The notes under the pieces were generated by a model. It saw nothing but the letters and a program-made list of their open reading frames with translations. It was not told the DNA's origin and did no database searches. 64,000 nucleotides of DNA from Woeseiaceae bacterium. GTDB taxonomy: Bacteria; Pseudomonadota; Gammaproteobacteria; Steroidobacterales; Woeseiaceae. Shown here piece after piece: positions 45,896-54,830 of this stretch; positions within the stretch are counted from its first letter, which is position 1, and each line of letters begins with the position of its first letter. The stretch spans positions 1 to 64,000 of the forward strand of contig JAHEFE010000002.1 of assembly GCA_024640365.1 (NCBI GenBank), given 5' to 3'. Position numbers and translations under genes: made by a program.

Positions 45896-46468
45896 ATGAC
45901 CATCAAAACGAGCCAGACTCTCAAGGACCTTCGTCGAGACCACCGCAATGTCATGCTTTTGCTCAACATGCTTGAGTTTGAGGCGAATCGACTTGCGGCG
46001 CTGGACGAGCCTGATTATCAGCTCATGGATGACATCATGCGTTATCTGACCACTTACGCTGATGTCGTGCACCATCCGAAAGAAGATCGTATTTATGGAC
46101 AGTTGAGAGTACTCCAGCCGCAGCAATCAGAAGTCCTTGCACAGATTGAAAAGGACCACGGGGAAATCGCCAGGTTTGGCATTGAGTTGCGCAGCGACAT
46201 TGAAGCTATCGTCTCAGAAGCCATTGTTCGTCGCGATACAGTGGCTCAGGACGCGCATAACTATATTGAGAAATTACGGGGCCACATCGACTGGGAAGAG
46301 CTGGAAATGTTCAGCTTGATTGAAGAGGTCCAATCTGAACTCGATGAGCAAGCGCTGGCTGCAGGCTCCCTGGGTAAATCAGACCCGGTATTTGGGAGTG
46401 ATGTGGAACAAGAGTTCCAACGCCTGTTTACCAGTATCCAGCGGGCGATAAATCCAGCCCAGACTTGA
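45896..46468 (+). CDS. Hemerythrin-like domain protein, second copy
   Basis: This 190-aa helical protein has the HHE ligand pattern LRRDHRNVMLLLNMLEFE near residue 10, DVVHHPKEDRIYGQL near 60, IEKDHGEIARF near 82 and LRGHIDWEELEMFSLIEE near 121. It probably binds a di-iron centre for O2, NO or redox sensing. It has the same domain order as the copy at 2126 with a longer tail ending in FQRLFTSIQRAINPAQT. It follows the kinase fusion by 121 nt. No partner gene shows its target. Confidence 0.8.
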   Translation: MTIKTSQTLKDLRRDHRNVMLLLNMLEFEANRLAALDEPDYQLMDDIMRYLTTYADVVHHPKEDRIYGQLRVLQPQQSEVLAQIEKDHGEIARFGIELRSDIEAIVSEAIVRRDTVAQDAHNYIEKLRGHIDWEELEMFSLIEEVQSELDEQALAAGSLGKSDPVFGSDVEQEFQRLFTSIQRAINPAQT

Positions 46469-46843
46469 AGCCAGAAGGCTGGATGCTTGAATTCCCTGTG
46501 CCCGGTCAGCGTTCGACAGCTGTATGCATCCTGATACACCGTCGATTTACGTGATCCCTACCCACCGCGGTGGCGGCAGACTGGTCGTCCGCTAACTGAT
46601 GGGGCGTAATCCTGACGGATTTTTGTTGAAAACGTCGATAGTGCGGCACCAGCACCGCGTTTTCCTCAGCGCTCGTTATCTAACTTGTTGATTTCAAAAT
46701 AAAAATAATATCTGGGTGCAACTCCCGTCGTCCTAACTACCTGATTCGCGGTGAATCGCCTACCATTGGGTGCATGGATTGAGCATTCATGCGGCTTTCG
46801 GGTCGCGAGTGGATGCTCCAAATTGGTTACAGCGAGGAAAAAG
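46469..46843. other. Intergenic control region before the purine operon
   Basis: This 375-nt region has no gene I can support. It contains a perfect 12-bp palindrome CCACCGCGGTGG (46562-46573) and a small hairpin AATCC-TGAC-GGATT with trailing T's (46608-46624) that may end the hemerythrin transcript. An AT-rich stretch (46685-46712) has TTGTTG and TATCTG 18 bp apart as a poor promoter candidate. The purine operon promoter must lie here. Confidence 0.5.
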
Positions 46844-47188
46844 ATGGGACGCTTGACTACTCACGTATTGGATACCGCCCGGGGCCAGCCAGGTGCAGGG
46901 ATAAGAATCGACCTTTATCAGGTAGGTGCGGAGCGCCGTTGTCTTGTCAGCACCGTTACCAATGCAGACGGCAGAACGGAGCAGCCGTTGTTGGATGGTG
47001 AAAACTTCGTGACAGGAAGTTACGAATTAGTTTTTGCCATAGGGCCCTATTTCGCCAACTCAGGGCTTGCGGCCAAGCAACCTTTTCTCGATGACGTCGT
47101 AGTCAGGGTCACGTTGGCCAATGACGAGCATTATCACGTGCCTTTGCTGACGACGCCGTGGAGTTATTCCACCTACCGGGGTAGCTAA
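46844..47188 (+). CDS. uraH: 5-hydroxyisourate hydrolase
   Basis: This 114-aa transthyretin-like enzyme hydrolyses 5-hydroxyisourate, the product of urate oxidation, to OHCU. Family marks are the N-terminal LTTHVLDTARGQPGAGIRI with its catalytic His, TNADGRTE near 48, and the C-terminal HYHVPLLTTPWSYSTYRGS. The ATG at 46844 has GAGGAAA about 6 nt upstream; the longer frame is not family-like. No signal peptide was seen, so it is cytoplasmic. It is the first gene of the purine ring degradation operon, with xdhA 5 nt downstream. Confidence 0.94.
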   Translation: MGRLTTHVLDTARGQPGAGIRIDLYQVGAERRCLVSTVTNADGRTEQPLLDGENFVTGSYELVFAIGPYFANSGLAAKQPFLDDVVVRVTLANDEHYHVPLLTTPWSYSTYRGS

Positions 47189-47193
47189 CCGGC

Positions 47194-48708
47194 ATGCCGC
47201 AATCGCAACCTGAACCAGCCCACGACGCAATTCGATTTTTGCTCGATGGTGAGCTTGTTGAGCTCGCCAACGTTGATCCGACTCGTACGGTGCTGCAGTA
47301 CTTGCGCGAGGACAAGCTGCGCCTTGGCAGCAAGGAGGGTTGTGCGGAAGGCGACTGTGGGGCATGCACGGTTGTTGTTGCAGAAACCGCAGCTGCCGGA
47401 GGGCTACGGTTACGAGCGATCAATTCCTGTATCCAATTTCTTGCGACTCTCGATGGCAAGATGCTATTCACTGTTGAAAGCCTGCAGAAGCCTGGTGGGG
47501 AACTGCACCCGGTGCAGCAGGCGCTGGTTGACTGCCATGGTTCGCAGTGCGGTTTCTGTACGCCAGGTTTTGTGATGTCACTCTTTGCTCTTTTCAAGAA
47601 CAGCGCAGCGCCGGAGCGACGCGAGATCGATGCCGCGTTGGCAGGGAATCTGTGTCGCTGTACCGGTTATCGACCAATTATTACCGCTGCGGAACGCATG
47701 TACGGTTACGCCGCTAACGGTGCGACTCGTTGGCTGGATCAACCCAATACTTGCAATGAGGAGCCGCGGGACGAAGAGTTGCAGATGACCGCGCGGTTGA
47801 AAGAGATCAGGCGATCGAGAGCGTTACGACTGGACTCCAAGGGTCGTCAGTTTTATGCGCCACGTTCGTTGGATGACCTAGCTGCGCTTGTGCTGCAATT
47901 TCCGCAAGCCGTTTTGTTAGCCGGTGGAACCGATGTCGGATTGTGGGTGACCAAACAACACAGGCAGCTTGAGACGATTATTTACACCGGGCAGGTATCG
48001 GCACTTAAGCGCATCGCTCGCAGCGCCTCTTATATAGAAATCGGAGCCGCCGTTACCGTAACGGATGCCATGCCGGTCATCACCGACGAGTATCCTGAGT
48101 TGCAGGAAGTATTTGAGCGCTTTGCCTCGCCGCCCATTCGCAATGCGGCGACTCTGGGTGGCAACGTTAGCAACGGCTCCCCGATCGGAGATTCCATGCC
48201 ACCGTTACTGGCTCTGGGAGCGACGCTGGTGTTGCGTAAAGGTGAGCGAAATCGCGAGATTCCACTTGACGAATTTTATCTTGGCTACCAGGAGAAAGCG
48301 CTTGAGCCAGGTGAGTTCGTTGAGAGTTTGCGTTTGCCCAAGCGTACATCCGATCTGCAGCTTGCGTGCTACAAAATATCCAAGCGATTTGATCAGGATA
48401 TTTCGGCCGTCTGCGTGGCCATTGCCCTGCAGCTTGATGCGGGCAAGGTTACCGATATTCGAATCGCCTGCGGTGGCATGGCAGCGATACCCAAGCGCGC
48501 TGAACATTGTGAGGCGGCTTTACGCGGCCAGGAATGGAGCGAGCCCGCAATTTCAAATGTGCTGAGTGAGCTGGACAAAGACTTCTCACCGATTAGCGAT
48601 ATGCGCGCCAGTGATCAATATCGACGCGTGGTCTGCAAAAATCTATTGCTACGGTTTCATGCCGAGACGTCCGGCGCTGTTGTGAGTGTCTATGACTATG
48701 GGCGCTGA
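47194..48708 (+). CDS. xdhA: Xanthine dehydrogenase small subunit (2Fe-2S and FAD domains)
   Basis: This 504-aa protein has two [2Fe-2S] clusters: GCAEGDCGACTVVV near residue 50 and CHGSQCGFCTPGF..GNLCRCTGYRPI near 110-160. A FAD-binding domain follows, with LLAGGTDVGLWVTK near 246 and ATLGGNVSNGSPIGD near 319. It passes electrons from the molybdenum centre of XdhB to NAD+. Length fits the XdhA family. The xdhB start lies inside its 3' end (23-nt overlap). The enzyme converts hypoxanthine and xanthine to urate. Confidence 0.95.
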   Translation: MPQSQPEPAHDAIRFLLDGELVELANVDPTRTVLQYLREDKLRLGSKEGCAEGDCGACTVVVAETAAAGGLRLRAINSCIQFLATLDGKMLFTVESLQKPGGELHPVQQALVDCHGSQCGFCTPGFVMSLFALFKNSAAPERREIDAALAGNLCRCTGYRPIITAAERMYGYAANGATRWLDQPNTCNEEPRDEELQMTARLKEIRRSRALRLDSKGRQFYAPRSLDDLAALVLQFPQAVLLAGGTDVGLWVTKQHRQLETIIYTGQVSALKRIARSASYIEIGAAVTVTDAMPVITDEYPELQEVFERFASPPIRNAATLGGNVSNGSPIGDSMPPLLALGATLVLRKGERNREIPLDEFYLGYQEKALEPGEFVESLRLPKRTSDLQLACYKISKRFDQDISAVCVAIALQLDAGKVTDIRIACGGMAAIPKRAEHCEAALRGQEWSEPAISNVLSELDKDFSPISDMRASDQYRRVVCKNLLLRFHAETSGAVVSVYDYGR

Positions 48709-51028
48709 CAAAAACAGGCGGGATGTACCCATACGCGGTGCCGTAGGCTCTGCGCTACCTCATGACAGTGCGCACCTGCATGTTAGCGGCGCGGCTTTAT
48801 ACACCGATGATATTGCGGAGCCGCGAAATTTGCTGCACATCGCATTGGGCATGAGTACTCGCCCTCATGCCAGGATTCACAACCTTGATTTGAGCAAGGT
48901 ACTGGCGGCCGCCGGAGTGGTCGAGGTCCTAACCGCTGAAGATATACCGGGGAAAAATGATTTCGGTCCGGTTATTGCGGACGATCCGATACTCGCGCCC
49001 GGTCTTGTTCAGTTCGTGGGTCAGCCAATGTTTGCGGTTGCGGCCGATACCGTTGAACAAGCGCGGCGCGCCGCCCGTCTTGCTGTGATTGAGTACGAAG
49101 ACCTGGATGCGATACTGGATCTGGACGAGGCGGTTGCTGCCAAATCTTTTGTGTTGCCGAGTGAAAAGCTGCAGCGCGGTGACAGTGGCGCTGCGATAAG
49201 CGCAGCGACTCATAGCGTCAGTGGTCGGGTAAGGTTGGGCGGGCAGGATCAGTTTTACCTGGAAGGACAAATTGCGATGGCGGTCCCCAGGGAGGGCGGT
49301 GATCTCTACGTCTACAGTTCCACCCAGCACCCCGGTGAAGTCCAGCATACTGTTGCCGCGGCGCTTGGTAAGCAGAACAAAGACGTGATCGTCGAGTGTC
49401 GGCGTATGGGAGGGGCGTTCGGCGGCAAGGAAAGTCAACCGGCGCAAATTGCCTGTATTGCGGCACTGGTCGCCGCCAGGACTGGCCGGGCTGCCAAGCT
49501 CAGGCTGGATCGTGACGCTGACATGATCATGACCGGCAAGCGTCACGACTTTGTTATCGACTACAACGTCGGTTTCAACGACGAGGGTGAAATTGAAGGT
49601 TGCGAATTTACTTTTGCATCCCGCTGCGGCATGTCGGCGGATCTTTCCGGCGCAATTAATGACCGCACCATGTTCCACAGCGACAACGCCTACTACTTGA
49701 AAAATATCACCATCGTTTCGCATCGATGCAAGACGAACACGGTTTCTAATACTGCATTCCGTGGTTTCGGCGGGCCGCAGGGCATGTTCGCGATCGAATA
49801 CGTTATTGATGATATAGCGGCTTGCCTGGGTAAGGATCCCCTCGATGTTCGGCGGCGTAATTTTTATGGCACGACTGATCGTAATGTCACTCCGTATCAG
49901 CAAACCATCGAAGACAATATTATCGGCGAAATTGTCGATCAGCTTGAGCGGACCGCGGACTATCGAAAGCGTCGTGCCGAGCTTCAGAATTACAACGAGA
50001 ACAGTCGCTGGTTGAAGCGCGGTATTGCGCTAACGCCTGTGAAGTTCGGTATTTCTTTTACTGCAACGCATCTCAATCAGGCGGGTGCCTTGTTGCACGT
50101 GTATACAGACGGCACCGTGCATTTAAATCATGGTGGCACTGAGATGGGGCAGGGCTTGTTCACCAAAGTTGCCCAGGTCGTGGCGGAAGAGCTACAGATC
50201 GATATAGATCGGATCAAGATAACAGCATCGGATACGAGCAAGGTGCCGAATGCGTCGGCCACAGCAGCTTCCAGTGGGTCCGATTTGAACGGCAAAGCGG
50301 CGCAGGTGGCAGCGCGTACGATCAAGGAAAGGCTTATCGTTTTTGCGGCCGAACATTACGGCGTGCGCAGAGACGAGGTGCGTTTTGTAAATAATCACGT
50401 GTACGTGGGCGCCACTGAACTGACGTTTGCCGAGTTGGCTCACCAGGCCTGGTTTGCACGAATATCACTATCGGCAACCGGTTTTTATCGAACACCCAAA
50501 ATTAATTACAACCGGGCCACGTTCTCAGGTCGGCCATTTTATTATTTTGCGTACGGCGCTGCTGTATCCGAAGTGGTCGTTGACGTATTAACGGGTGAGC
50601 ATCGTCTGTTGCGAGTCGATGTCTTGCACGATTGTGGACAGTCGCTCAACCCGGCGCTCGATCTGGGGCAAATTGAGGGTGGCTTCATTCAGGGTGCGGG
50701 CTGGCTGACTAGCGAAGAGCTCTGCTGGAATACGGACGGCGCGCTCACCACACACGCGCCATCCACTTACAAAATACCAGCGTGCTCTGATCTGCCGGTC
50801 GATTTTCGCATCGCGATGCTGGAGTCGCATGCTAATCGAGAGGATACGATTTACCGCTCCAAGGCTGTTGGCGAACCGCCGTTGATGCTTGCTATTTCTG
50901 TGTTTCATGCGATCCGCGATGCGGTTGCGAGTGTCGGAGATCACAAGTCTTCGCCGTTATTGCAGGCGCCCGCTACACCAGAAGCGATATTGCGTGCGAT
51001 AACGCGCATGCAGGGCGGCGACCTGTGA
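48686..51028 (+). CDS. xdhB: Xanthine dehydrogenase large subunit (molybdopterin-binding)
   Basis: This 780-aa subunit carries the molybdenum cofactor and the hydroxylation site. GQDQFYLEGQIAMAVP near residue 195 contains the conserved Gln/Glu. FGGKESQ near 250, FRGFGGPQGMFAIE near 358 and GTEMGQGLFTKVAQVV near 485 line the cofactor channel. The catalytic Glu is in AVGEPPLMLAIS near 734. Start choice among GTG 48686, ATG 48692 and ATG 48698 is open; all overlap xdhA. Its stop overlaps the xdhC GTG by four bases (GTGA). Confidence 0.95.
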   Translation: MSMTMGADKNRRDVPIRGAVGSALPHDSAHLHVSGAALYTDDIAEPRNLLHIALGMSTRPHARIHNLDLSKVLAAAGVVEVLTAEDIPGKNDFGPVIADDPILAPGLVQFVGQPMFAVAADTVEQARRAARLAVIEYEDLDAILDLDEAVAAKSFVLPSEKLQRGDSGAAISAATHSVSGRVRLGGQDQFYLEGQIAMAVPREGGDLYVYSSTQHPGEVQHTVAAALGKQNKDVIVECRRMGGAFGGKESQPAQIACIAALVAARTGRAAKLRLDRDADMIMTGKRHDFVIDYNVGFNDEGEIEGCEFTFASRCGMSADLSGAINDRTMFHSDNAYYLKNITIVSHRCKTNTVSNTAFRGFGGPQGMFAIEYVIDDIAACLGKDPLDVRRRNFYGTTDRNVTPYQQTIEDNIIGEIVDQLERTADYRKRRAELQNYNENSRWLKRGIALTPVKFGISFTATHLNQAGALLHVYTDGTVHLNHGGTEMGQGLFTKVAQVVAEELQIDIDRIKITASDTSKVPNASATAASSGSDLNGKAAQVAARTIKERLIVFAAEHYGVRRDEVRFVNNHVYVGATELTFAELAHQAWFARISLSATGFYRTPKINYNRATFSGRPFYYFAYGAAVSEVVVDVLTGEHRLLRVDVLHDCGQSLNPALDLGQIEGGFIQGAGWLTSEELCWNTDGALTTHAPSTYKIPACSDLPVDFRIAMLESHANREDTIYRSKAVGEPPLMLAISVFHAIRDAVASVGDHKSSPLLQAPATPEAILRAITRMQGGDL

Positions 51029-52128
51029 GGCCGGTTTGGCTGCAACGCCTGGCAGAGCTCGCAACACAGCAGCAGAGTTGTGTTCTTGTGACCGTCAGCG
51101 CTGTGCGTGGATCTGCACCACGCGAGGTCGGCGCAAAAATGGTGGTCACCAAGACTGACATGCAAGGCTCGATAGGTGGTGGGGAACTCGAGCACCGTTG
51201 TCTGGGAATAGCAGTAAGTGCCTTGCTCGAATCAGGTAACTCACCCGGCAGCAGTTTTTCCCGTACTTTTCCCCTCGGCCCAGATTGTGGCCAATGCTGC
51301 GGCGGGGTGGTCGAAGTACTGTTCGAAATTATTGACCCTGCCAATTGTGAGTGGCTCGATGTGTTGCTGGTGATGCGGGAGCAGGGGGAGGAGGTCGTGC
51401 TGATTACCCCGACTGACTCACGGTCGCGTATGGGTAAAATGCTGGTAACGTCGCAAGGCGGTGTCGGCATTGAGGGCGCCGAAAATGAAATTCTGTGCGC
51501 AGCCCGAACCTTGCTGGCAAGCGACGAAAGTCTGCAACAACAATGCATTACGAGCGGCAACACCGTGACCATTACTATCGTGTTGGAGCCGATACGCAAG
51601 ACAAACTTTGATATTGTACTTTTTGGTGCCGGGCACGTTGCCTCAGCGCTCGTAACAATACTAGCTGGACTGGATTGTGATGTGCACTGGATCGATAGTC
51701 GCGCCGAGCTATTTCCGCCTTCATTGCCAGCGAATATACGGGTGTTGCCCGCGGCCGATCCAGCCACCTTGGTGAGCAGCATGCCCGCTGGTGCTTACTA
51801 TCTGGTGATGACGCACAGTCACCCCCTGGATTTGGAGCTCTGTCAATATATATTGGCGCGTGACGATGCGGCCTATTGTGGCCTTATTGGTTCACGCTCC
51901 AAGCGCAATCGATTCGAGAAACGATTGCACGCGCTTCTCGGTGACGGTTTTTACTCCGCAAAATTGACGTGCCCCATTGGCGCGGGTGCGGGTTCGAGTA
52001 GTGGAAAGAAACCAATGGAAATTGCAGTAGCTGTGGCAACCGAATTGTTGTGTTTGCAGCAACGCGCAACGGTGCATCTCGACAAAACGGTATCGGCTCG
52101 ACCGTTGGTTAGCGCCGTTAAATCTTAG
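51025..52128 (+). CDS. xdhC: Xanthine dehydrogenase accessory protein XdhC
   Basis: This 367-aa maturation factor binds and sulfurates molybdenum cofactor and inserts it into XdhB. The XdhC/CoxI N-domain VTVSAVRGSAPREVGAKMVV is near residue 23 and GSIGGGELEHRCLG near 51. The Rossmann-like C-domain has LFGAGHVASALV near 200 and GLIGSRSKRNRF near 287. Start GTG overlaps the xdhB stop. It is a bacterial-type accessory gene and supports an active XDH in this operon. Confidence 0.93.
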   Translation: MRPVWLQRLAELATQQQSCVLVTVSAVRGSAPREVGAKMVVTKTDMQGSIGGGELEHRCLGIAVSALLESGNSPGSSFSRTFPLGPDCGQCCGGVVEVLFEIIDPANCEWLDVLLVMREQGEEVVLITPTDSRSRMGKMLVTSQGGVGIEGAENEILCAARTLLASDESLQQQCITSGNTVTITIVLEPIRKTNFDIVLFGAGHVASALVTILAGLDCDVHWIDSRAELFPPSLPANIRVLPAADPATLVSSMPAGAYYLVMTHSHPLDLELCQYILARDDAAYCGLIGSRSKRNRFEKRLHALLGDGFYSAKLTCPIGAGAGSSSGKKPMEIAVAVATELLCLQQRATVHLDKTVSARPLVSAVKS

Positions 52129-52146
52129 AAAACAAGCGAGGGGATT

Positions 52147-53352
52147 TTGGAAGCATACATTCTTGACTGGCTCAATTTGCTTGGGCGTTGGGTGCATGTC
52201 ATTACCGGCGTTGCCTGGATAGGCGCATCGTTTTATTTCGTGTGGCTCGATAATCACCTGTTGCCACCACAGTCAAAAGAAGATGCCGCGCGGGGTGTCG
52301 GTGGTGAGGTGTGGTCTGTGCATGGAGGCGGGTTTTACCACGCGCAAAAATACCGGGTAGCGCCGCCACAATTGCCGGGCGTATTGCACTGGTTTAAGTG
52401 GGAAGCTTACTCGACTTGGTTATCCGGCGTGTTTCTCCTGGCATTGATCTACTGGTACGGAGCCGAGATTTACCTGATTGACCGTTCAGTGGCAGATCTA
52501 TCCCAAGGTGTTGCCGTTGCTATCGGTATTGCCGTACTGGTTGGCGGGTGGTTGATTTATGACTTGTTGTGCCGGTCTCCGCTCGGAAAAAGTGATGCTG
52601 CCCTGAGCGCAGTGTTGTTCGTCCTTATAGCGTTTGTCGCCTGGTGGCTGTGCAGCATATTCAGCGGTCGCGGTGCCTATATGCATTTCGCTGCACTGCT
52701 TGGCACAATCATGGTGGGTAATGTGTTTTTTAACATTATCCCAGGTCAAAAGGCGATGGTAGCGGCGTGCAGTGAGGGCCGCGAACCCGATCCGGAGCCG
52801 GGCATTAAAGCGAAGCAGCGATCTGTGCACAACACCTATTTTACGCTGCCCGTGCTGTTCGTGATGGTTAGCAATCATTACGCAATGACTTACGGTCATG
52901 CTTACAATTGGCTCATCTTGATTGCCTTTACAGTCGCCGGAGCTTTGGTCAGAGTTTATTTTGTCGCGCGTCACAAAGGGTCTGCCTCGCCGTTGCCGCT
53001 GCTATTGGCTGTCCTGATTCTGGCGCTGATTGCTGCGGCGATCGTACCGCCGCCACCGCCACCTGTAGCCGCGACCCAGTTGACTCCCGCAGCACATTTC
53101 GCGAATGTGCGCCAGATTATTAAGCATCGTTGTGTCAGCTGCCATTCGAGCACTCCAACGTACGCTGCATTTTCGGCGGCGCCGGCAGGCGTGCAGCTGG
53201 ACACGGATGAGCAGATACTTGCGACGGCAGATAAAATTTATCAGCAAGTCGTGGTGATCGGCGCGATGCCAATTGGCAATCTCACTGAGATAAGCGATGC
53301 TGAGCGTGACATCATTCGTCGCTGGTACATAAGCGGTGCGAACAACAAGTGA
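52147..53352 (+). CDS. puuD: Membrane-bound urate hydroxylase PuuD with C-terminal cytochrome c
   Basis: This 401-aa integral membrane enzyme oxidises urate to 5-hydroxyisourate, replacing soluble uricase. The TTG start is accepted because MEAYILDWLNLLGRWVHVIT matches the family N-terminus and GAGGGG lies 3-4 nt upstream. Eight or so hydrophobic helices (DUF989/UrateOxidase_N) are followed by a Pro-rich linker (IVPPPPPPVAA, near 305) and a c-type heme domain with CVSCH near residue 326 and a distal methionine in GAMPIGNLTEI. Electrons would pass to the respiratory chain. The heme domain must face the periplasm. It sits between xdhC and puuE, the expected order. Confidence 0.93.
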   Translation: MEAYILDWLNLLGRWVHVITGVAWIGASFYFVWLDNHLLPPQSKEDAARGVGGEVWSVHGGGFYHAQKYRVAPPQLPGVLHWFKWEAYSTWLSGVFLLALIYWYGAEIYLIDRSVADLSQGVAVAIGIAVLVGGWLIYDLLCRSPLGKSDAALSAVLFVLIAFVAWWLCSIFSGRGAYMHFAALLGTIMVGNVFFNIIPGQKAMVAACSEGREPDPEPGIKAKQRSVHNTYFTLPVLFVMVSNHYAMTYGHAYNWLILIAFTVAGALVRVYFVARHKGSASPLPLLLAVLILALIAAAIVPPPPPPVAATQLTPAAHFANVRQIIKHRCVSCHSSTPTYAAFSAAPAGVQLDTDEQILATADKIYQQVVVIGAMPIGNLTEISDAERDIIRRWYISGANNK

Positions 53353-53365
53353 GTATCAAGAGAGT

Positions 53366-54289
53366 ATGAGTCAGGGACATTATCCGAGAGACATGGTGGG
53401 CTATGGTGCAGAGCCGCCGCATGTGAATTGGCCGAATAATTCACGTGTAGCGGTTCAGTTTGTCGTCAATTATGAAGAAGGTGGCGAGAACTGCGTGTTG
53501 CATGGAGACTCGGCGTCAGAGGCTTTCTTGTCAGAGATTGTTGGCGCCGTGCCTTACACCGGTCAGCGTCACATGAATATGGAGTCCATTTATGAGTATG
53601 GATCTCGTGCCGGCTTCTGGCGGTTGCGGCGCGTTTTTACCAGCCGCAACATGCCGGTAACCGTATTTGCGGTGGCCATGGCGATGCAGCGCAACCCGGA
53701 CGCCGTCGCGGCGATGCGGGAGGCGGATTGGGAGATAGCGAGTCATGGCTATCGGTGGATTGATTATCAATCGATTGACGCGGCCACCGAACTTGAGCAT
53801 CAGCGCCAAGCTATAGAAATACACAGCGAAATGACCGGCAGTCAGCCATTGGGCTGGTATCTCGGTCGCTGCAGTCCCAATTCGCATCGCCTCGCGGCGG
53901 AACATGGCGACTTTCTCTATAACGCGGACAGCTACGCCGATGACTTGCCTTATTGGGACTATCGTTTTTCTGTGCCGCAGCTCATGGTTCCTTATACGCT
54001 GGACGCGAATGATATGCGGTTTGCTTCGGCACAGGGGTTCAATTCCGGAGAGCAATTTTTTTGTTATCTGAAAGATACATTTGATTGCCTGTACGCCGAG
54101 GGTGGCGACCGTCCGCGGATGATGTCGATCGGATTGCACTGTCGCCTGGCCGGAAGGCCCGGACGAGCAATGGCGCTGGAGCGCTTTCTTGACTACGTGG
54201 CAGGTCACGACAAGGTTTGGATCGCAAGCCGCGCGGATATAGCCAGGCACTGGCGTCAGAATTATCCGGCCGCAGCAATAGCGAAATAA
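53366..54289 (+). CDS. puuE: Allantoinase PuuE (polysaccharide deacetylase-like)
   Basis: This 307-aa enzyme opens allantoin to allantoate. It belongs to the carbohydrate esterase 4-like PuuE family, not to the amidohydrolase-type AllB. YPRDMVGYGAEPPHVNWPNN at the start, FVVNYEEGGENCVLHGD near 38, YEYGSRAGFWRLRRVF near 77 and ASHGYRWIDYQ near 128 are typical. The ATG at 53366 leaves a 13-nt gap after puuD; the longer frame from 53336 overlaps puuD. PuuE neighbours PuuD and UraD in many proteobacteria. Confidence 0.94.
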   Translation: MSQGHYPRDMVGYGAEPPHVNWPNNSRVAVQFVVNYEEGGENCVLHGDSASEAFLSEIVGAVPYTGQRHMNMESIYEYGSRAGFWRLRRVFTSRNMPVTVFAVAMAMQRNPDAVAAMREADWEIASHGYRWIDYQSIDAATELEHQRQAIEIHSEMTGSQPLGWYLGRCSPNSHRLAAEHGDFLYNADSYADDLPYWDYRFSVPQLMVPYTLDANDMRFASAQGFNSGEQFFCYLKDTFDCLYAEGGDRPRMMSIGLHCRLAGRPGRAMALERFLDYVAGHDKVWIASRADIARHWRQNYPAAAIAK

Positions 54290-54299
54290 GGGCGATTAA

Positions 54300-54830
54300 T
54301 TGCAGCAGCTTGAAGCAATGACTGAAGAAGAGTTCGTCGGAATTTATGGTGGTGTTTACGAGCACTCTGCCTGGGTGGCGCATGCAGCCTGGAAGCAGGG
54401 TATCAAGGATTTATCCGTTAAAGAGCTGTCGAAAGTGTTGGCAGACCAGGTGAACGCGGCGGGCGCCGAGCGACAGCTGCAGCTAATCAAAGAGCATCCC
54501 GATCTTGCCGGCAAGGCGGCCGTTCGTGGCGAATTGACGCCGGAATCGACGTCAGAGCAGGCCAGTGCCGGTATCGACAAGTGCAGCGCGGAAGAGTTCG
54601 CGCGTTTCCAGTTTTTGAACGGTATTTATAAGAACAAGTTTGGTTTTCCGTTCATCATGGCTGTGAAGGGCAGCAACCGTTACGAAATTCTTGATGCATT
54701 TGCGATCAGGGTTGGCAATGCTTATGACACAGAGTTTGTAACAGCGATTAACGAGATTCACAAAATTGCTGTATTCCGCCTGCACGATATTGCGGACCAG
54801 CTTGTTGTCGAAGCCAAAGGAATTAAATAG
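54300..54830 (+). CDS. uraD: OHCU decarboxylase
   Basis: This 176-aa enzyme decarboxylates 2-oxo-4-hydroxy-4-carboxy-5-ureidoimidazoline to (S)-allantoin. EHSAWVAHAAW near residue 20 and the catalytic-His motif KEHPDLAGKAA near 62 are diagnostic, as is FPFIMAVKG near 115. The TTG start gives MQQLEAMTEEEF, which fits the family N-terminus, with AAGGGCG 6 nt upstream; ATG 54318 is the alternative. Its stop overlaps the allantoicase start by one base. Confidence 0.94.
   Translation: MQQLEAMTEEEFVGIYGGVYEHSAWVAHAAWKQGIKDLSVKELSKVLADQVNAAGAERQLQLIKEHPDLAGKAAVRGELTPESTSEQASAGIDKCSAEEFARFQFLNGIYKNKFGFPFIMAVKGSNRYEILDAFAIRVGNAYDTEFVTAINEIHKIAVFRLHDIADQLVVEAKGIK

Noticed and set aside
48929-49903. 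A 324-codon minus-strand frame in xdhB
   Set aside because: The plus strand encodes conserved molybdopterin-binding motifs over the same span; the antisense translation has no recognisable features.
50973-51782. A 269-codon minus-strand frame over xdhC
   Set aside because: It is Ser/Thr/Pro-rich shadow translation of xdhC and would break the tightly coupled operon.
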